From positions 108,559,977 through 108,623,976 of the forward strand of contig CM043949.1 in the NCBI GenBank assembly GCA_014529385.2: 64,000 nucleotides of DNA, read 5' to 3'. Below are positions 11,035-21,814 of the stretch, in pieces. The notes under the pieces were generated by a model. That model searched no databases. It was given only the letters and a program-made list of their open reading frames with translations, and had not been told where the DNA came from. The DNA comes from Adiantum capillus-veneris (taxonomy: Eukaryota; Streptophyta; Polypodiopsida; Polypodiales; Pteridaceae). The position numbers and the translations under genes were made by a program. Positions within the stretch are counted from its first letter, which is position 1; every line of letters starts with the position of its first letter.

Positions 11035-12188
11035 AGAAGGGCAAAACAAAAGTAGTAAGCATAATCCAGTTGGAGAAGAAAGATGATGGTTTGGGAGCTA
11101 TGGTCCTGCCTGTAGGTAAGAGGGTTACAAGAGATCATGACATGAGTGATGCAAGTCCCAACCATAAACGAGGGAAACAAGTTGAAATAGGTACAGGTAA
11201 AGAGAAGAAGAAGAGAAAACCCAAGCAACATTACAATGCATCCGACTTTCCTTTGGGAGAAGGGCAACCAAATTATAGTTTACGGGCTAATTTGGTGAGT
11301 AGAAAGGCTGATGTTACCTTTGGGAAACTCATGGAGATGTGTCCTAAGTTGAAGAGGCAGTGGAAGCATGTAGTCAACCCCAAGAAGAAGGAGCCTGCAA
11401 GGGGTTCAGTGAGAGTCTTGTCTTTGAATGAGATACCTGATATATGCCCTACTATGGATGCATGGCAAAAGAGGAAGTGCATTGGAGAGGCTTATATTGA
11501 TGGAGGTGCATAGGTATGTGTTATTACTCAAGCTTGTGTATCAAAGTTGCGACTCAACATAGTGAAGAATTCAGGTTTTCGCATAAAGCTTTCCAACCAA
11601 TCAAGGGTGAGGTGCTTGGAAGTTATAATAAAGGACTTGGAGGTGGATGTATTTGATGTTAAAGTGTTGGTCAATTGCCATGTTATGCCCGTGGGTATTA
11701 GTGCTTTCTCTCTCATCCTTGGAAGACCATGGTTACAAGCAACCAAAGCTATACAGGATTGGGGACATGGTACCATCACTCTCTACAATAGAAGGGGTGA
11801 CAAGAAGAGGTTTGGCATGGCTAGCAAGCAATCTTTAGATGATGATTTTGATGAGAAAAGTGATGAAGAAGACAATGGGGATGATGGCAATGAAGTGGAA
11901 GATAGCAGTGATAACGATCTGGATGTTTCCTCCTTGTTTCTTGAAGAAGAGCATGATGAGAAACAAAGATTTCTTGACCTTATGGAGAATGAGGATATCT
12001 CTGGTCCTTATGAGCAAATTGAAGATCTGATGCAACCCAAAGTTCAACCTAATGTCAAACAGGAGCTGATACAAGGTATGTTGTCTCCCGACTTGACTAG
12101 TCATGAGAAGGGTGAGTACCTACATATGATACAACAATTTCTCCATTTATTCATCACTTCTTATGAGGAAATTAGAGGCTTTAAGTAG
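11035..12188 (+). pseudogene. Protease region of element E
   Basis: Retroviral-type aspartic protease that matures the polyprotein. The active-site block is AYIDGGA (family DSGA; Ser replaced by Gly) at about 11,490-11,512, followed at once by an in-frame stop and then VCVITQACVSKL. The second conserved block is ILGRPWLQ near 11,715-11,740. An acidic linker (11,830-11,960) leads toward RT. The 213-codon open part is 11,547-12,188. Confidence 0.7.
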
Positions 12189-12860
12189 AGTAAATTCACA
12201 TTCCAATCAAGGAAGGAGCTCAGCCCATACGCCAAAAGCTAAGGAGAATGGGACATGTACAACTTAATACTTTAAAGGAAGAGGTAGACAAGCTTCTTGA
12301 AGCAGGTTTCATATGTCCTGTGAGTACTGCAAAATGGGTGAGTCTTGTTGTTGTCACACCCAAGAAGGATGGAAAGTGGAGGATATGTGTTGATTTTAAG
12401 CCTCTAAACGCAGCCATGAAGAGGGATCCATACCCTCTTCCTTTCATAGATGACATACTTGATTCTATTGCAGGACATGAGAGGTATAGTGTATGTGATG
12501 GATTCTCTAGATATTTTCAACTCACCTTGGCTTTAGAAGATAAAAAAAAGACCACATTTATCACACCATGGGGATGCTTTTGTTATTGTGTGCTTCCTTT
12601 TGGTCTTATGAATGGCTGTGCGTGGTATCAAAAGTGCATCAATAAGGTGTTCTCTCCCTTTCTTGGCAAGTTTGTGAAGGATCTTATTGATGACATTTGT
12701 GTTTATAGCTCTAGAAAGGATCATTTTGTAAAACTTGGGATGGCATTGAAGCAATATGATGAAAGTGGAGGTCAACTCAACCCAAAGAAGTGTCATCTTG
12801 CTCAACCAAGAGTGAAGTTTTTTGGGGCATATGATCTCAGAGAATGGTATTGAAGCGGAT
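12189..12860 (+). pseudogene. Reverse transcriptase of element E
   Basis: Ty3/gypsy RT. The open part (12,248-12,853) shows VVTPKKDGKWRICVDFKPLN, YPLPFIDDIL, the PFGLMN block and the catalytic motif LIDDICVYS (family F/Y-x-DD). The palm is mostly intact, but the frame changes near 12,820-12,850 into the RNase H frame. The acidic catalytic pair DD is present. Confidence 0.85.
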
Positions 12861-14105
12861 CCTGACAAAGTGATGGCTTTGGTGCTCCTCCAATCACCGA
12901 AAGATACAAAGCAACTTGCTACTTTCATTCAAAAGGTGAAGTATATGGCAAGGTTCATTCCTTTGTCCTCTCAACTTCTTTATCCTCTACAACAAGTAGC
13001 AAGGTTGGATCCTCTACAATGGACAAATGAATGTGAAGAAGTTTTTCAAGGCATCAAAGAGATTCTTGGTTCTCTTCCTGCTATGCAAGCTTCTAATTGG
13101 GATAAGGAGTTTTATGTGAATCCATCAGTAGGTGAGGATGCTATTGGAGCTATGCTTCTTCAAAGAGGTAACAACTCCCACTACATGAAGCCTATCTATT
13201 GTGCAAGCAGGGTAAAGCTAGAGGTGGAAAGAGACCATACTGAGGTGGAGCTCATCATGGTGAGTGTGATTTATGCATGTAGAAGGTTTAAGCACTACCT
13301 TCTCCCTAAACCGTTCACATTCCTTACTAGCTACACTCTTCTACCTCGAATGGTGAATAGCCCTACTTTGTCAAAGAGGCTCATGAAGTGGATTGTGGAG
13401 TTACAAGAATTCCAATTCTCTTTTCTTTTTGAGGAGAGTACAAGGGCTACATTGTCTCATTTGCTTACTTATAAGGAAAGCCCTCTTCTTCTTAAGGAGG
13501 ACGCGGTCAAGAAGCAACACATGGAAGCTCCTGACATAAACAATGCCTATCTATTGTTTTTTGATGGCTCTTACAGGAAAGCGCATGGTGAAGCCTCAAG
13601 AGGTGTTGTAATCTATGATCCTCAAGGTGCCTTCATAATTAAAAGGAGTTTGAAGCTTACAACACAAAGCAACAATGAAGCTGAGTATGCTACTTTGGAG
13701 AAAGGGCTCAACCTTTACCTTGAGCTTGGCATCCATCGTGTGAGGGTAAGAGGTGATGCTCTTTTGGTGGTTAAGAAAGTACTTGGGGTATGGCAAAGTA
13801 AGAATCCAAGGTTTAAAAAAATGTGTTTTCAAGTGAAGAATCTGCTTAAGCATTTTGAAGCTTGGAGTTTAAGGCATGTGGACAAGTCTCAAAATGACGA
13901 AGCACATGGTGCAACGCAAGCTTCAATTGGACAATTGTATGTGATAAGGGCTGATTATCCTCTTTATTTGGGAAGGGAAGCTTTAGAGAAGAAGGAAGAG
14001 TTTCTACAAATAGGTATACTTGCATCAGAGTTGGAGAAGTCAAAAAAGTATGCCTCCTACGCCGTGCCAAAAGGTATGTACTACTTGGTGATGCCTTATA
14101 TATGA
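12822..14105 (+). pseudogene. RT thumb and two RNase H domains of element E
   Basis: A 427-codon open frame. Residues ~1-90 are the RT connection (IEADPDKVMAL, MARFIPLSSQ). Residues ~95-215 are the usual gypsy RNase H, where the first catalytic Asp appears lost (YVNPS for DAS). Residues ~243-365 are a second, archaeal/plant-like RNase H with D248 in LLFFDGS, E288 in NNEAEY, D312 in RVRGDALLV and D359 in QNDEAH. A decayed first and catalytically complete second RNase H is the known pattern in the plant Tat branch. RNase H removes the RNA strand during reverse transcription. Confidence 0.85.
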
Positions 14106-15344
14106 AGGGGGTTGATCTTGTGATGAGAAAAGTTCCTTGGAAAGAGAAAATTTATAAAATTTTAGGAGAATCATGAGGGTTCTTGTGGTGGTCACTTTGC
14201 TTCAAAGATCACTTTGCATAAAGTCTTGCAGGAGGGGTATGTGTGGCCAAGCGTTCAACGTGATGTTCATCATTGGTGCAAGTCTTGTAAAGAGTGTCAA
14301 AGCATGGCAAATAGGGTTCTCAAATCATAAATTAGAGGCACCATTGTGGCTTATGATGTGTTTGAGAAGTGGGGTATTGATGCAATAGGTCCTCTACCTA
14401 TGATAGCTACAGGCAAATGTTACATCCTTACTGCTGTTGACTATCTATCCAAGTGGGCCGAAGCCAAAGCTGTTAAGCACATCACGAGTAAAGATGTTTC
14501 CTTATTTATATATGAAGAAATTTGTTGTAAATTTGGCATTCAATTGGAGTTACTTTCTAACAAGTGTCCATGTTTCAGGGGAGAGCTGGTGGATTATCTA
14601 TGTCAGAAGCTTCATGTTCATTGCAGGTTTACTACTCCATATTATCCCCAATGCAATGGCATGAATGAAAGGTTTAATGGAGATCTCATAAGGATGCTTA
14701 AAAAGTTGAGAAGAAACAATATGAAGGATTTAGAGCTACCTTGTGCTCTATGGGCTTATACAACTGCCATCAAATCAGGTATTGGTTTCTCTCCCTTCCA
14801 TCTAGTTTTTGGCAAAGAGGCTTTACTTCCTATTGAGGTGAAGATACCAGCTTTGAAGATGATGCTAAAGCTTGAAGAAGATCCCAATGATGCATTCAAG
14901 GAAAGACTTCTATATTTGCAATGTGTACAGTTGGATAGATTGTTGGCTTTTGAGCATTATGAGCAGGTCTTGAAGAACAATCAAGCAAAGACAAATGAGA
15001 AGGTGAAGGACAAGGACATCAAGAAGGGTGACATGGTGCTTCGTTACAATAGTAAGTTTGATAGCACTTTTCAAAAGAAATTTCAAATCAAGTGGCAAAG
15101 TCCTTTCTTGGTCTTAAACAGGTTTTCAAATGGCACATATCAGCTTGCTGACTTGGATGGTACCCCACATAAAGCACGTGTGAATGGCTACAGGTTGAAG
15201 AAGTATATTGCAAGGTTGATGACTATAATTGAGGATGAGCCTTCTTTTGAAGAATTTGTTGATCATGTGGCTAAGGATGAAGATGAAGTGAAGACTCCCT
15301 CATGTGGTTTACAGAATCTCTTTTGTGCTGCTGATCATGAATGA
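14106..15344 (+). pseudogene. Integrase of element E
   Basis: Inserts the cDNA copy into the genome. The HHCC zinc domain (14,172-14,305) reads H-x6-H then CKSCKEC and ends in a stop at 14,329; the core is open in another frame from 14,346. Core residues: first Asp in WGIDAIGPL; the second, normally SDxGxxF, reads LSNKCPCF, so the catalytic Asp is Asn; Glu in NGMNERFNG. A C-terminal WQSPFLV/NGTYQLADLDG block follows. No chromodomain, as expected for Tat. Confidence 0.85.
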
Positions 15345-15371
15345 TCTAGCATGCTGGGGTGTGGCAAACTA

Positions 15372-16236
15372 TGTTGGGCGCATTTCTGACACCCCGTTTT
15401 TTGTAAATTTGTACATATGGACATGACGCCCGATGTCAAAAGTGTGTAGAATTTCTTTTTGTGGGATTTTTGGCTTGCTTTAGCAAGCACATGTACATGC
15501 ACTGCAAGTCATTAGTTTAGTGACAATTCTTGGGCTACTGTAAGTGCCCGTGAGTAAGTTTTTTGAAGGGAAACTTGCATATAACTAAAACTCATGTACA
15601 AACTAAAAAAAATTCAGCCAAAGTTCAAAATTTGGCAGGTTTGAGCTCGTTCTGGCTTCTTGATGCTTTTGGATTCAATTTTTTGTCCGCGACTAGCTCT
15701 CTCTACACCTAGTCTTCCTTCTACAACATCCTGTTCGCATTCATTTTGCACATAGTTGTGCGTGAGTTCGATTTGAAGGATTTCAGTACTTTTGTTGCAG
15801 AGTTTGCAAAGATTTTTTGAAGTTTGAAATCATGTCTTTTGGAGTTGGGGTTTTGGAGTTATAGTATGCAGCCTACAGTGTATGGCAGCTTTGGGGCAAA
15901 ACTATGTAGGTTGAGTTTAGAAACCCATAGGTCTTGTGGAGGCTATATGCTTTGAAGGGAGACTTTTAAAGTGGTTTTTGATGAAGAGGAAAGCTTTGTT
16001 TTCAATAGCATTGGTAGGTGATGTCCGTAGTTCCGTGCCTAAACAGGTTTCTTCCTTCTTTGTGACATAGTCTTTTGGATGGGCGACGACCAATTAAATT
16101 CCCAAGGGGACTACTCTTCTTGGATTTGTGGTGTTTCAAAGGGGTTTTTGAAAGCTTTTGGTGTTCTTGTAATGCTCTTTCAACTCTCTTGGGTGACATC
16201 ACTGTAGAAGTGTTCCAGTTTGCTTGTTTCCCAACG
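15372..16236 (+). repeat. 3' LTR of element E
   Basis: Starts TGTTGGGCGCATTTCTGACA and aligns with the 5' LTR. Divergence is substantial, so the insertion is old. Confidence 0.85.
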
Positions 16237-16310
16237 ACATGACACAAAAATCTTGTAAATGTTTCATCTCATAGGGTAATCCTCTTTGTCCGCTACACGA
16301 CGTTCATAAA

Positions 16311-16365
16311 ATCTCTCTCTCTCTCACTCACTCACTCACACACACACACACACACACACACACAT
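16311..16365. repeat. (CT)n-(CA)n composite microsatellite
   Basis: CT units, then CTCACTCA, then CA units. It is followed by TTTAAAGGTCTCTTTGGAT, which resembles sequence after a similar tract at 21.2 kb. Confidence 0.95.
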
Positions 16366-16538
16366 TTAAAGGTCTCTTTGGATTGCTCCTATGACATTAA
16401 AACCCCTTTGAGTTTGTGTATGTGTTGTTGTGTCATACTCTCTAAGATAGTTTACCTAGCAAATGTCACATAGTATAGATACTCTTACTTAAGGCAATGA
16501 ATGCTTGACTTCCATGGTCCGTAAGGCTTGCGAGATAC

Positions 16539-16726
16539 TGTTGGGGTATAGGCGCTTGTGCCTTGCCCGGCCGCCCAGAGTCTGGGCGCCCACTAACTTG
16601 TATACCTTATACAAAGCATAAGTGTATAAGGGGCTGCTCGCTCTTTGAGTCTCCCCACCCACATCGTGTGTGTCTCTCCTTCTCTCTCTCTCACTCTCCG
16701 TCTGTGGTGCTCCCCGATCCCCTTCA
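16539..16726 (+). repeat. 5' LTR of element D
   Basis: Starts TGTTGGGG, ends CCCCTTCA. A TATA-like TGTATAAG lies near 16,625. Confidence 0.95.
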
Positions 16727-16728
16727 AT

Positions 16729-16740
16729 TGGTATCAGAGC
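16729..16740 (+). promoter_or_regulatory. primer-binding site of element D (Met-tRNA type)
   Basis: TGGTATCAGAGC, two bases after the LTR; this is complementary to the 3' end of initiator Met-tRNA. Confidence 0.95.
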
Positions 16741-18088
16741 GTAGGTGCGGAGGGAGCGCGTGTGTGCATAGTCACGACGACAGCGGAGAGCCAGTTTCAT
16801 TCCCGAAATCGCGTCCACGCGCGCGCACTTTCAAGAGTGCAAACAGGGTTTCGACTTCGGCATCGGCAAATTCAGCTTTCCGAGAGCGTTTCCACCAGGC
16901 GTCCTAGTGTTTTACCCCCCTTTCGAAGCTATTCGAGCCATCAAAAAATTCATTCGAGCTACGGTGGAGGAGCTGCATTTTTTCAGCCCTCTTTTGGCAG
17001 TTTATGCTGCGTTTTTGGGCCGAAACGGAGGTTTTTGGCATAGCTTTCACACCCGGACTCGGATACATGTGATCCAGGAGTCTACCTTGGGGTTTTGGCA
17101 CGCTCCGGATGCGCTCATCATATCAGAATTTTAAAATTCTAAACGCTAAATTTTCTGCAGCAGCAGTTGTTTATTGTGTGTCGAGGATTCCACACATGGT
17201 TTGCTCTCAGATGTGAGAGTGATATTTGCTGCAAGTTTCCTCACAGGTGGGAGGATACGATGTATGCCTTATGTGGTTTGATTCTCAGGGAGACTAATGT
17301 GATTGCATTTTGAGCTCGGCAATGTATGCCTCGAACATGTTTTTTGGCAGTCACAGGTAGAGCAGATATTTGTGTACTAGATGTGCAGGTGTTTGCAATG
17401 ATGTATGCAAAGTGTGGAGATTGGTGCATGCATTTGGAGTGCGGTTTGATGCGCTTTGGTTGCTCATGGTTTTGAGCGTGCAGTCAGTTTGGTTACTGGT
17501 TTTGTGGCCGTTTTACTGACGAAACTCTGGCGAAATATTCCCAAGAGTTTTATGCGCATCATTTATGCGATCTAGGTAGAGATTGCGGGTTGCACTCAAC
17601 ATTTGCGTGCGGTGTTCTCTGCAGGTGGGAGATTTGTGCGTGTGTATGCATCGATACCGCATATTTTAGGCTTGGTGATTAGCTCACGGGTTTGACAGGC
17701 GTACAGTTATCTTGGCACACTCACAAGAGTGAGTATTGTAATGTATGCTTGTGTGGCTACGAGCTAGGTAGCCGGATTCGAGCACTAATGGCTTGAGGTT
17801 TTTCAGCAGGTTTCAGCTACAGGTTTACAAGTTTACAGGCAGGTTTGAGGGCTTATTTGGGTGCTGAATTTTCAGCCATTGTTTCCTCTTTGCAGGTGTC
17901 CATGTATGGCTCAGTTGTAGGCTGATCTAGGACACGTTTGTGACTTGTTTATGCAGCTGTTTAAGAGCTGAATTTTGGGGCTGTTTTGCAGCCATATTTG
18001 CAGACTTTAATTGATGCGATTCGAGCCAATTTAGAGCTGATTTGGTTGGCATTTGCTACTCATTGTTGGTTGCTCTTTTACGAGCATT
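16741..18088 (+). other. long untranslated leader of element D
   Basis: About 1.35 kb between the primer-binding site and the Gag start. It has many stops in every frame and frequent GCAG/TTTGCAG motifs. It could hold packaging signals or a spliced leader; nothing more can be shown from sequence alone. Confidence 0.6.
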
Positions 18089-19843
18089 ATGACTGATTTT
18101 TCATTTGACTTCCAGCGTTATGGTCTGACACAGTTTAATGGTGTAGATTTTGTTGCTTGGAAGGAACATATGCTTGTTGCATTGGCGGATTTGGGGCAGG
18201 ATAAACCCTTGCGTGGTTTATCGGCGAAGCCCAATTCTATGCGTGATGATGATTGGCAGGATCTTGATGAGTTAGCCATGTCTATGATTTGTTTGCATCT
18301 GGTTGAGTCTGTTTACTGGCAGGTCTCGAGGGAGACTACAACTCATGCTTTATGGCAGAGTTTACATGCTATGTACGCGACATCCATGTCTACAGGGGAG
18401 TCTAGTCCCACTTCTATGTCCATGGGAGAGATTGGTTTCACACGCAAGTCTCGACGGCATAGAGACTTGACATGTTGGCATTGTGGACATAGAGGGCACA
18501 TTAGGCGTCGATGTTTCAAGATTTTGAGACAACGGAGGCGACATATGTGTGATGCAAATTTGGGCACGACAGATGCTAGTGAGATCAGTACGATGGTTAC
18601 TGAGTATGCTTGTGACGGCGATGTCACATTTACATCTAACTTGTCTTCAGACGATCTTATGTCTACGGATTGCATATCGGATTGCACATTGTCTTCACAT
18701 TGGTTACTAGATTCAGATGCTACTTTCCATGTCACGTCGCATCGTGAGTGGTTTAGCACGTTTTCTAGTGGGAGACTTGGTTGTGTGCACATGGCTGATG
18801 GTGTTGTGTATGACATTGAGGGTGCAGGAGACGTATGTTTACCCTTGCCCAGTGGTATGAGATTTACCCTGCGTCATGGGCGTTATGTGCCAGATCTGAG
18901 ACGGGATTTGATCTCAGTCAAACAGTTACGGGATAGTGGATGTCAGATTTCGCTACGAGAGCGAGATTTTGTGATGCATTTGGATTCGCTAGTGATTGCG
19001 AGAGGTGCCAGGAGTGGTACAGGTTACCCATTGCATGTGGATCACGGGAGAGACGGTGTTGTCTCTGTGATCACGCAGCCAGGTAGAGAGCGAGAGAGCA
19101 GGCGAGTCTCTTTTGCTCATGGGTTACAGGGTACTTTGCATGGAGTGCAGAGTAGTGAGCTCGTTGTGCACACAGTTGGGACACGACTTGAGCAGTCACA
19201 CAGAGAGGTGACAAAATCAGACATGCATGCTTTGCTAGTGACTGAGCAAAGCAGAGAGTCAGTTGTGCGAAATACTTCTATGCAGGATAGACAGGTAGAG
19301 CGGTCTTGCTCTAGTGAGTCACGACAGGAGGACGTTGTGCAAGAGTCTATGCATACGGAGTTAGAGCATGAGAGCTCTAGTGAATCACAGCAGATTGAGT
19401 GGTCATGTTTACAGTGGATGATTGCAGAGGAGACTGAGATGTCAACGATTATGCAGTCATTCCTTTCTATGCTCGACAGTGAGCATGGGGATATAGTTGT
19501 GCAGGATATGTCTTCCAACAGACACCTAGAACAGCTGGTTTGCTCTGAGGTTGCACGACAGGTTGATGCGTCTTTTGCGGACAGTCAGGAGATGCATGTG
19601 GCTGACACGCCTTGTCAGTCAGAGATGCCTATTGCCAGGGATATATATGTTGATGCATGCTCTGTAGAGCTAACAGGGCCCGCTAGCATTGCATCGACAT
19701 TCGGTGGTCTCATGTATGAGATGTTGATCTTGAGACCGGATATCGCAACTGCAGTGGTTGCAGTTGGAGTTGTCAGTCGTTTGTTGACTGATGATGACAT
19801 AGTGCACGAGGGAGATATGCAGGTATTGCGTACATACTTGTAG
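18053..19843 (+). CDS. Gag-protease fusion protein of element D, with RT/RNase H remnant at the end
   Basis: Open for 596 codons. The real start may be Met13 (18,089; MTDFSFDFQRY), because copia Gag begins with a block like FNGVDFVAWKEHML (28-41). Zinc knuckle CWHCGHRGHIRRRC at 141-154. Copia-type protease WLLDSDATFHVTSHREWF at 217-234 keeps Asp220, but the usual Gly is Asp (DSDA for DSGA), so activity is doubtful. Residues ~300-328 look like the start of the pre-integrase domain (VIARGARSGT). A Ser/Glu-rich stretch without homology follows. The end (551-596; GGLMYEMLILRPDIATAVVA, VGVVSRLL, LRTYL) resembles the copia RT/RNase H junction, so integrase and most of RT were removed in frame. Gag would form particles in the cytoplasm. 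Confidence 0.85.
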   Translation: MLLIVGCSFTSIMTDFSFDFQRYGLTQFNGVDFVAWKEHMLVALADLGQDKPLRGLSAKPNSMRDDDWQDLDELAMSMICLHLVESVYWQVSRETTTHALWQSLHAMYATSMSTGESSPTSMSMGEIGFTRKSRRHRDLTCWHCGHRGHIRRRCFKILRQRRRHMCDANLGTTDASEISTMVTEYACDGDVTFTSNLSSDDLMSTDCISDCTLSSHWLLDSDATFHVTSHREWFSTFSSGRLGCVHMADGVVYDIEGAGDVCLPLPSGMRFTLRHGRYVPDLRRDLISVKQLRDSGCQISLRERDFVMHLDSLVIARGARSGTGYPLHVDHGRDGVVSVITQPGRERESRRVSFAHGLQGTLHGVQSSELVVHTVGTRLEQSHREVTKSDMHALLVTEQSRESVVRNTSMQDRQVERSCSSESRQEDVVQESMHTELEHESSSESQQIEWSCLQWMIAEETEMSTIMQSFLSMLDSEHGDIVVQDMSSNRHLEQLVCSEVARQVDASFADSQEMHVADTPCQSEMPIARDIYVDACSVELTGPASIASTFGGLMYEMLILRPDIATAVVAVGVVSRLLTDDDIVHEGDMQVLRTYL

Positions 19844-20002
19844 TACGTATGCGATACGTCTGGTGGTGTATGGACTTACACGGGAGCAAGACAACCGGAT
19901 GCACACGATCACAGCCAGCCAGTGGACATCGGTTGAGAGCGGTTTTCTCTCGCCTTTTGTAATCTTTAGATTAGGTTCTCTTGCTTAAAGGCACAATCGC
20001 CT

Positions 20003-20014
20003 TAAGTGGGAGGT
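20003..20014 (+). promoter_or_regulatory. polypurine tract of element D
   Basis: TAAGTGGGAGGT directly before the 3' LTR; it primes plus-strand DNA synthesis in this class. Confidence 0.75.
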
Positions 20015-20198
20015 TGTTGGAGTATAGGCGCCTGTGCCTTGCCCGACCGCCCAGAGTTTGGACGCCCACTAACTTGTATACCTTATACATAGCATAAATG
20101 TATAGAAGGCTGCTCACTCTTTGAGTCTCCCCACCCACATCGTGTCTCTCCTTCTCTCTCTCTCACTCTCCGTCTGTGGTGCTCCCCGATCCCCTTCA
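20015..20198 (+). repeat. 3' LTR of element D
   Basis: 184 bp, TGTTGGAG...CCCCTTCA, followed by the target duplication GATAC. Most differences from the 5' LTR are G/A or C/T changes. Confidence 0.95.
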
Positions 20199-21147
20199 GA
20201 TACATGTGTACAAACGTGAAAATGCTCTCGCTTGGAACGTGTTACGGAATATGACTACAATGACCAAATTTCTAGTTCAAGACATTTAAAATTTAATTAT
20301 ATATTGCTTGCAACATCATCTCTGCTTGTCTACGCCATACATCATGAATAGTCATCAATCATCGACATGTCCTCATAGAGTAGATAAAATGCTAATCATT
20401 AAAATGATAGGATGTCCAAGTTTATTATGTTTTCGCATTTCGTTACTTATTTCTTGTTCATGCACTTAAGTTTATTTCTTTTATACATGTGTAACTCACC
20501 TAACAACACTTTTAGGTTCTCTGAATGCTACAAAAACAACTCTCAAGGATATTGTAGCCTTTATATAACCTTGAAAAGAGGACATTGCTGAAAAGGAGCC
20601 ACATTCATAATGGTCCTTAAAGCAAGAGCCACAGCAGATTGATGTGCGCAATTTTTACTCTTACTACTACATTTAAAAAGGTTAAAGGAGAAAAATGAAA
20701 TTCAAGCTAGCAATTCAAGAGATAACATGCTGGAGGCCCATTTTGAAAACCTCTTATCTGCAAGTTTCTCAAGAAATAGAACACACCCTTTTCTTATTTC
20801 AAGCTATGAGTCTTTATGTACGACCCTTCTATATGTAAAACAGTGTAAAGTAGGGATTTTGAAAACAGCTTCTCTTGATATTTACAAGTGAAACCACACC
20901 CCCAAAGAGATTAGAAGGCAAAAACCTTTAGTAATCTTTCTCTTTAGTAATCTTTGAAACCTTTGATCACTTCATACATAGTCAAGAAGGCAAGGATGTG
21001 TCCCCATGAAGCTGATGAAAGCAAAATTCATGTTCTTTCCACAATGTGCTTTCCAAGTATCTTTCAAAAAACTTTACGCAACCGTCACTGTCAACAGTAA
21101 ACACAATCATACTCCTTGTGCCATAAGCACCCTGCAATAAAACAAAT

Positions 21148-21148
<1 letters not shown>

Positions 21149-21206
<58 letters not shown>

Positions 21207-21209
21207 ACT
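21149..21209. repeat. (CT)n-(CA)n composite microsatellite
   Basis: CT tract running directly into a CA tract, then CTTTAAGGTCTCTTGGGAT about 20 bases on, related to the sequence after the tract at 16.3 kb. Confidence 0.95.
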
Positions 21210-21291
21210 CTCTCCTCGTCGGATAGATCTTTAAGGTCTCTTGGGATAGTTTCCTACGACGTTAATATACTCTTCTTCTTCTTCTTTTTCT

Positions 21292-21306
21292 TCTCTCTCT
21301 CTCTCA

Positions 21307-21344
<38 letters not shown>
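21292..21344. repeat. (CT)n-(CA)n composite microsatellite
   Basis: Third tract of the same CT-then-CA design within 5 kb. Confidence 0.95.
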
Positions 21345-21345
<1 letters not shown>

Positions 21346-21599
21346 TCATCATGCACATCATGCTTGTAAACCCAATCATACAGTTTGCATTTTGCGCTCA
21401 ACGACGAAGTGCTCCATCCTCCACTACATCACATAGCCCTCTCTCAGTTGTTGTATGCTCTAGTCAGTCACACCCCCCCACCCTCCCCCCATTTTAGTTT
21501 TGACACTTACAACTTTCCTTCTTTTCGCGACGACAGAGAAGATCTTACAGTTTTACATTGTTATGTCTCATACACCGAGTTTGCTCTTTAATACACGTT

Positions 21600-21602
<3 letters not shown>

Positions 21603-21641
<39 letters not shown>
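21603..21641. repeat. (CT)n microsatellite
   Basis: About 19 CT units. Confidence 0.97.
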
Positions 21642-21642
<1 letters not shown>

Positions 21643-21814
21643 GCACGAGCGCATGCGAACTAAATGAGCTGCAGCAATTGCGGGTTATGTGCAGCCAAGC
21701 AGGCAGGCCAATTTTCTCAATGCTAAGGTTGCTCGATTCATAAGGTCCAGTCTCTCCCTGTGCAAGCTTATGATTGGTTTTGCAGCAAGCCACCGAGCCC
21801 CGAGGGGCTAAGAC

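Larger units (their letters stand above)
8993..16236 (+). mobile_element. Ty3/gypsy retrotransposon E, Tat-type with dual RNase H
   Basis: Full-length element with LTRs at 8993-9927 and 15372-16236. Gene order is Gag, protease, RT, RNase H, second RNase H, integrase, which is characteristic of the plant Tat branch. Internal LTR ends read TGTTGGG and CCAACA; the outer ends have drifted to CGTTGGG and CCCAACG. No exact 5-bp target duplication is left, although ATGACAC occurs two bases outside both ends. Frameshifts and stops in every domain make it inactive. Confidence 0.85.
16539..20198 (+). mobile_element. Element D: complete copia-derived gag-protease element without polymerase
   Basis: LTRs at 16,539-16,726 (188 bp) and 20,015-20,198 (184 bp), both TGTTGG...CTTCA, flanked by a perfect 5-bp duplication GATAC (16,534-16,538 and 20,199-20,203). 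It has a Met-tRNA primer-binding site, a polypurine tract and one long ORF. The LTRs differ by about 11 substitutions and a 4-bp indel by eye, so it is moderately old. It lacks integrase, RT and RNase H activity and matches the TR-GAG class of non-autonomous plant elements, with a protease domain kept. Confidence 0.92.
20204..21814. other. AT-rich spacer with microsatellites, no gene seen
   Basis: Only short ORFs. Microsatellites: (CT)n 21,149-21,181 joined to (CA)n 21,182-21,209; (CT)n 21,292-21,305 joined to (CA)n to 21,344; (CT)n 21,603-21,641. Confidence 0.6.

Noticed and set aside
8984..16245. ATGACAC on both sides of element E as a target duplication
   Set aside because: It is two bases away from the LTR ends on each side and longer than the usual 5 bp, so it is only noted as possible.
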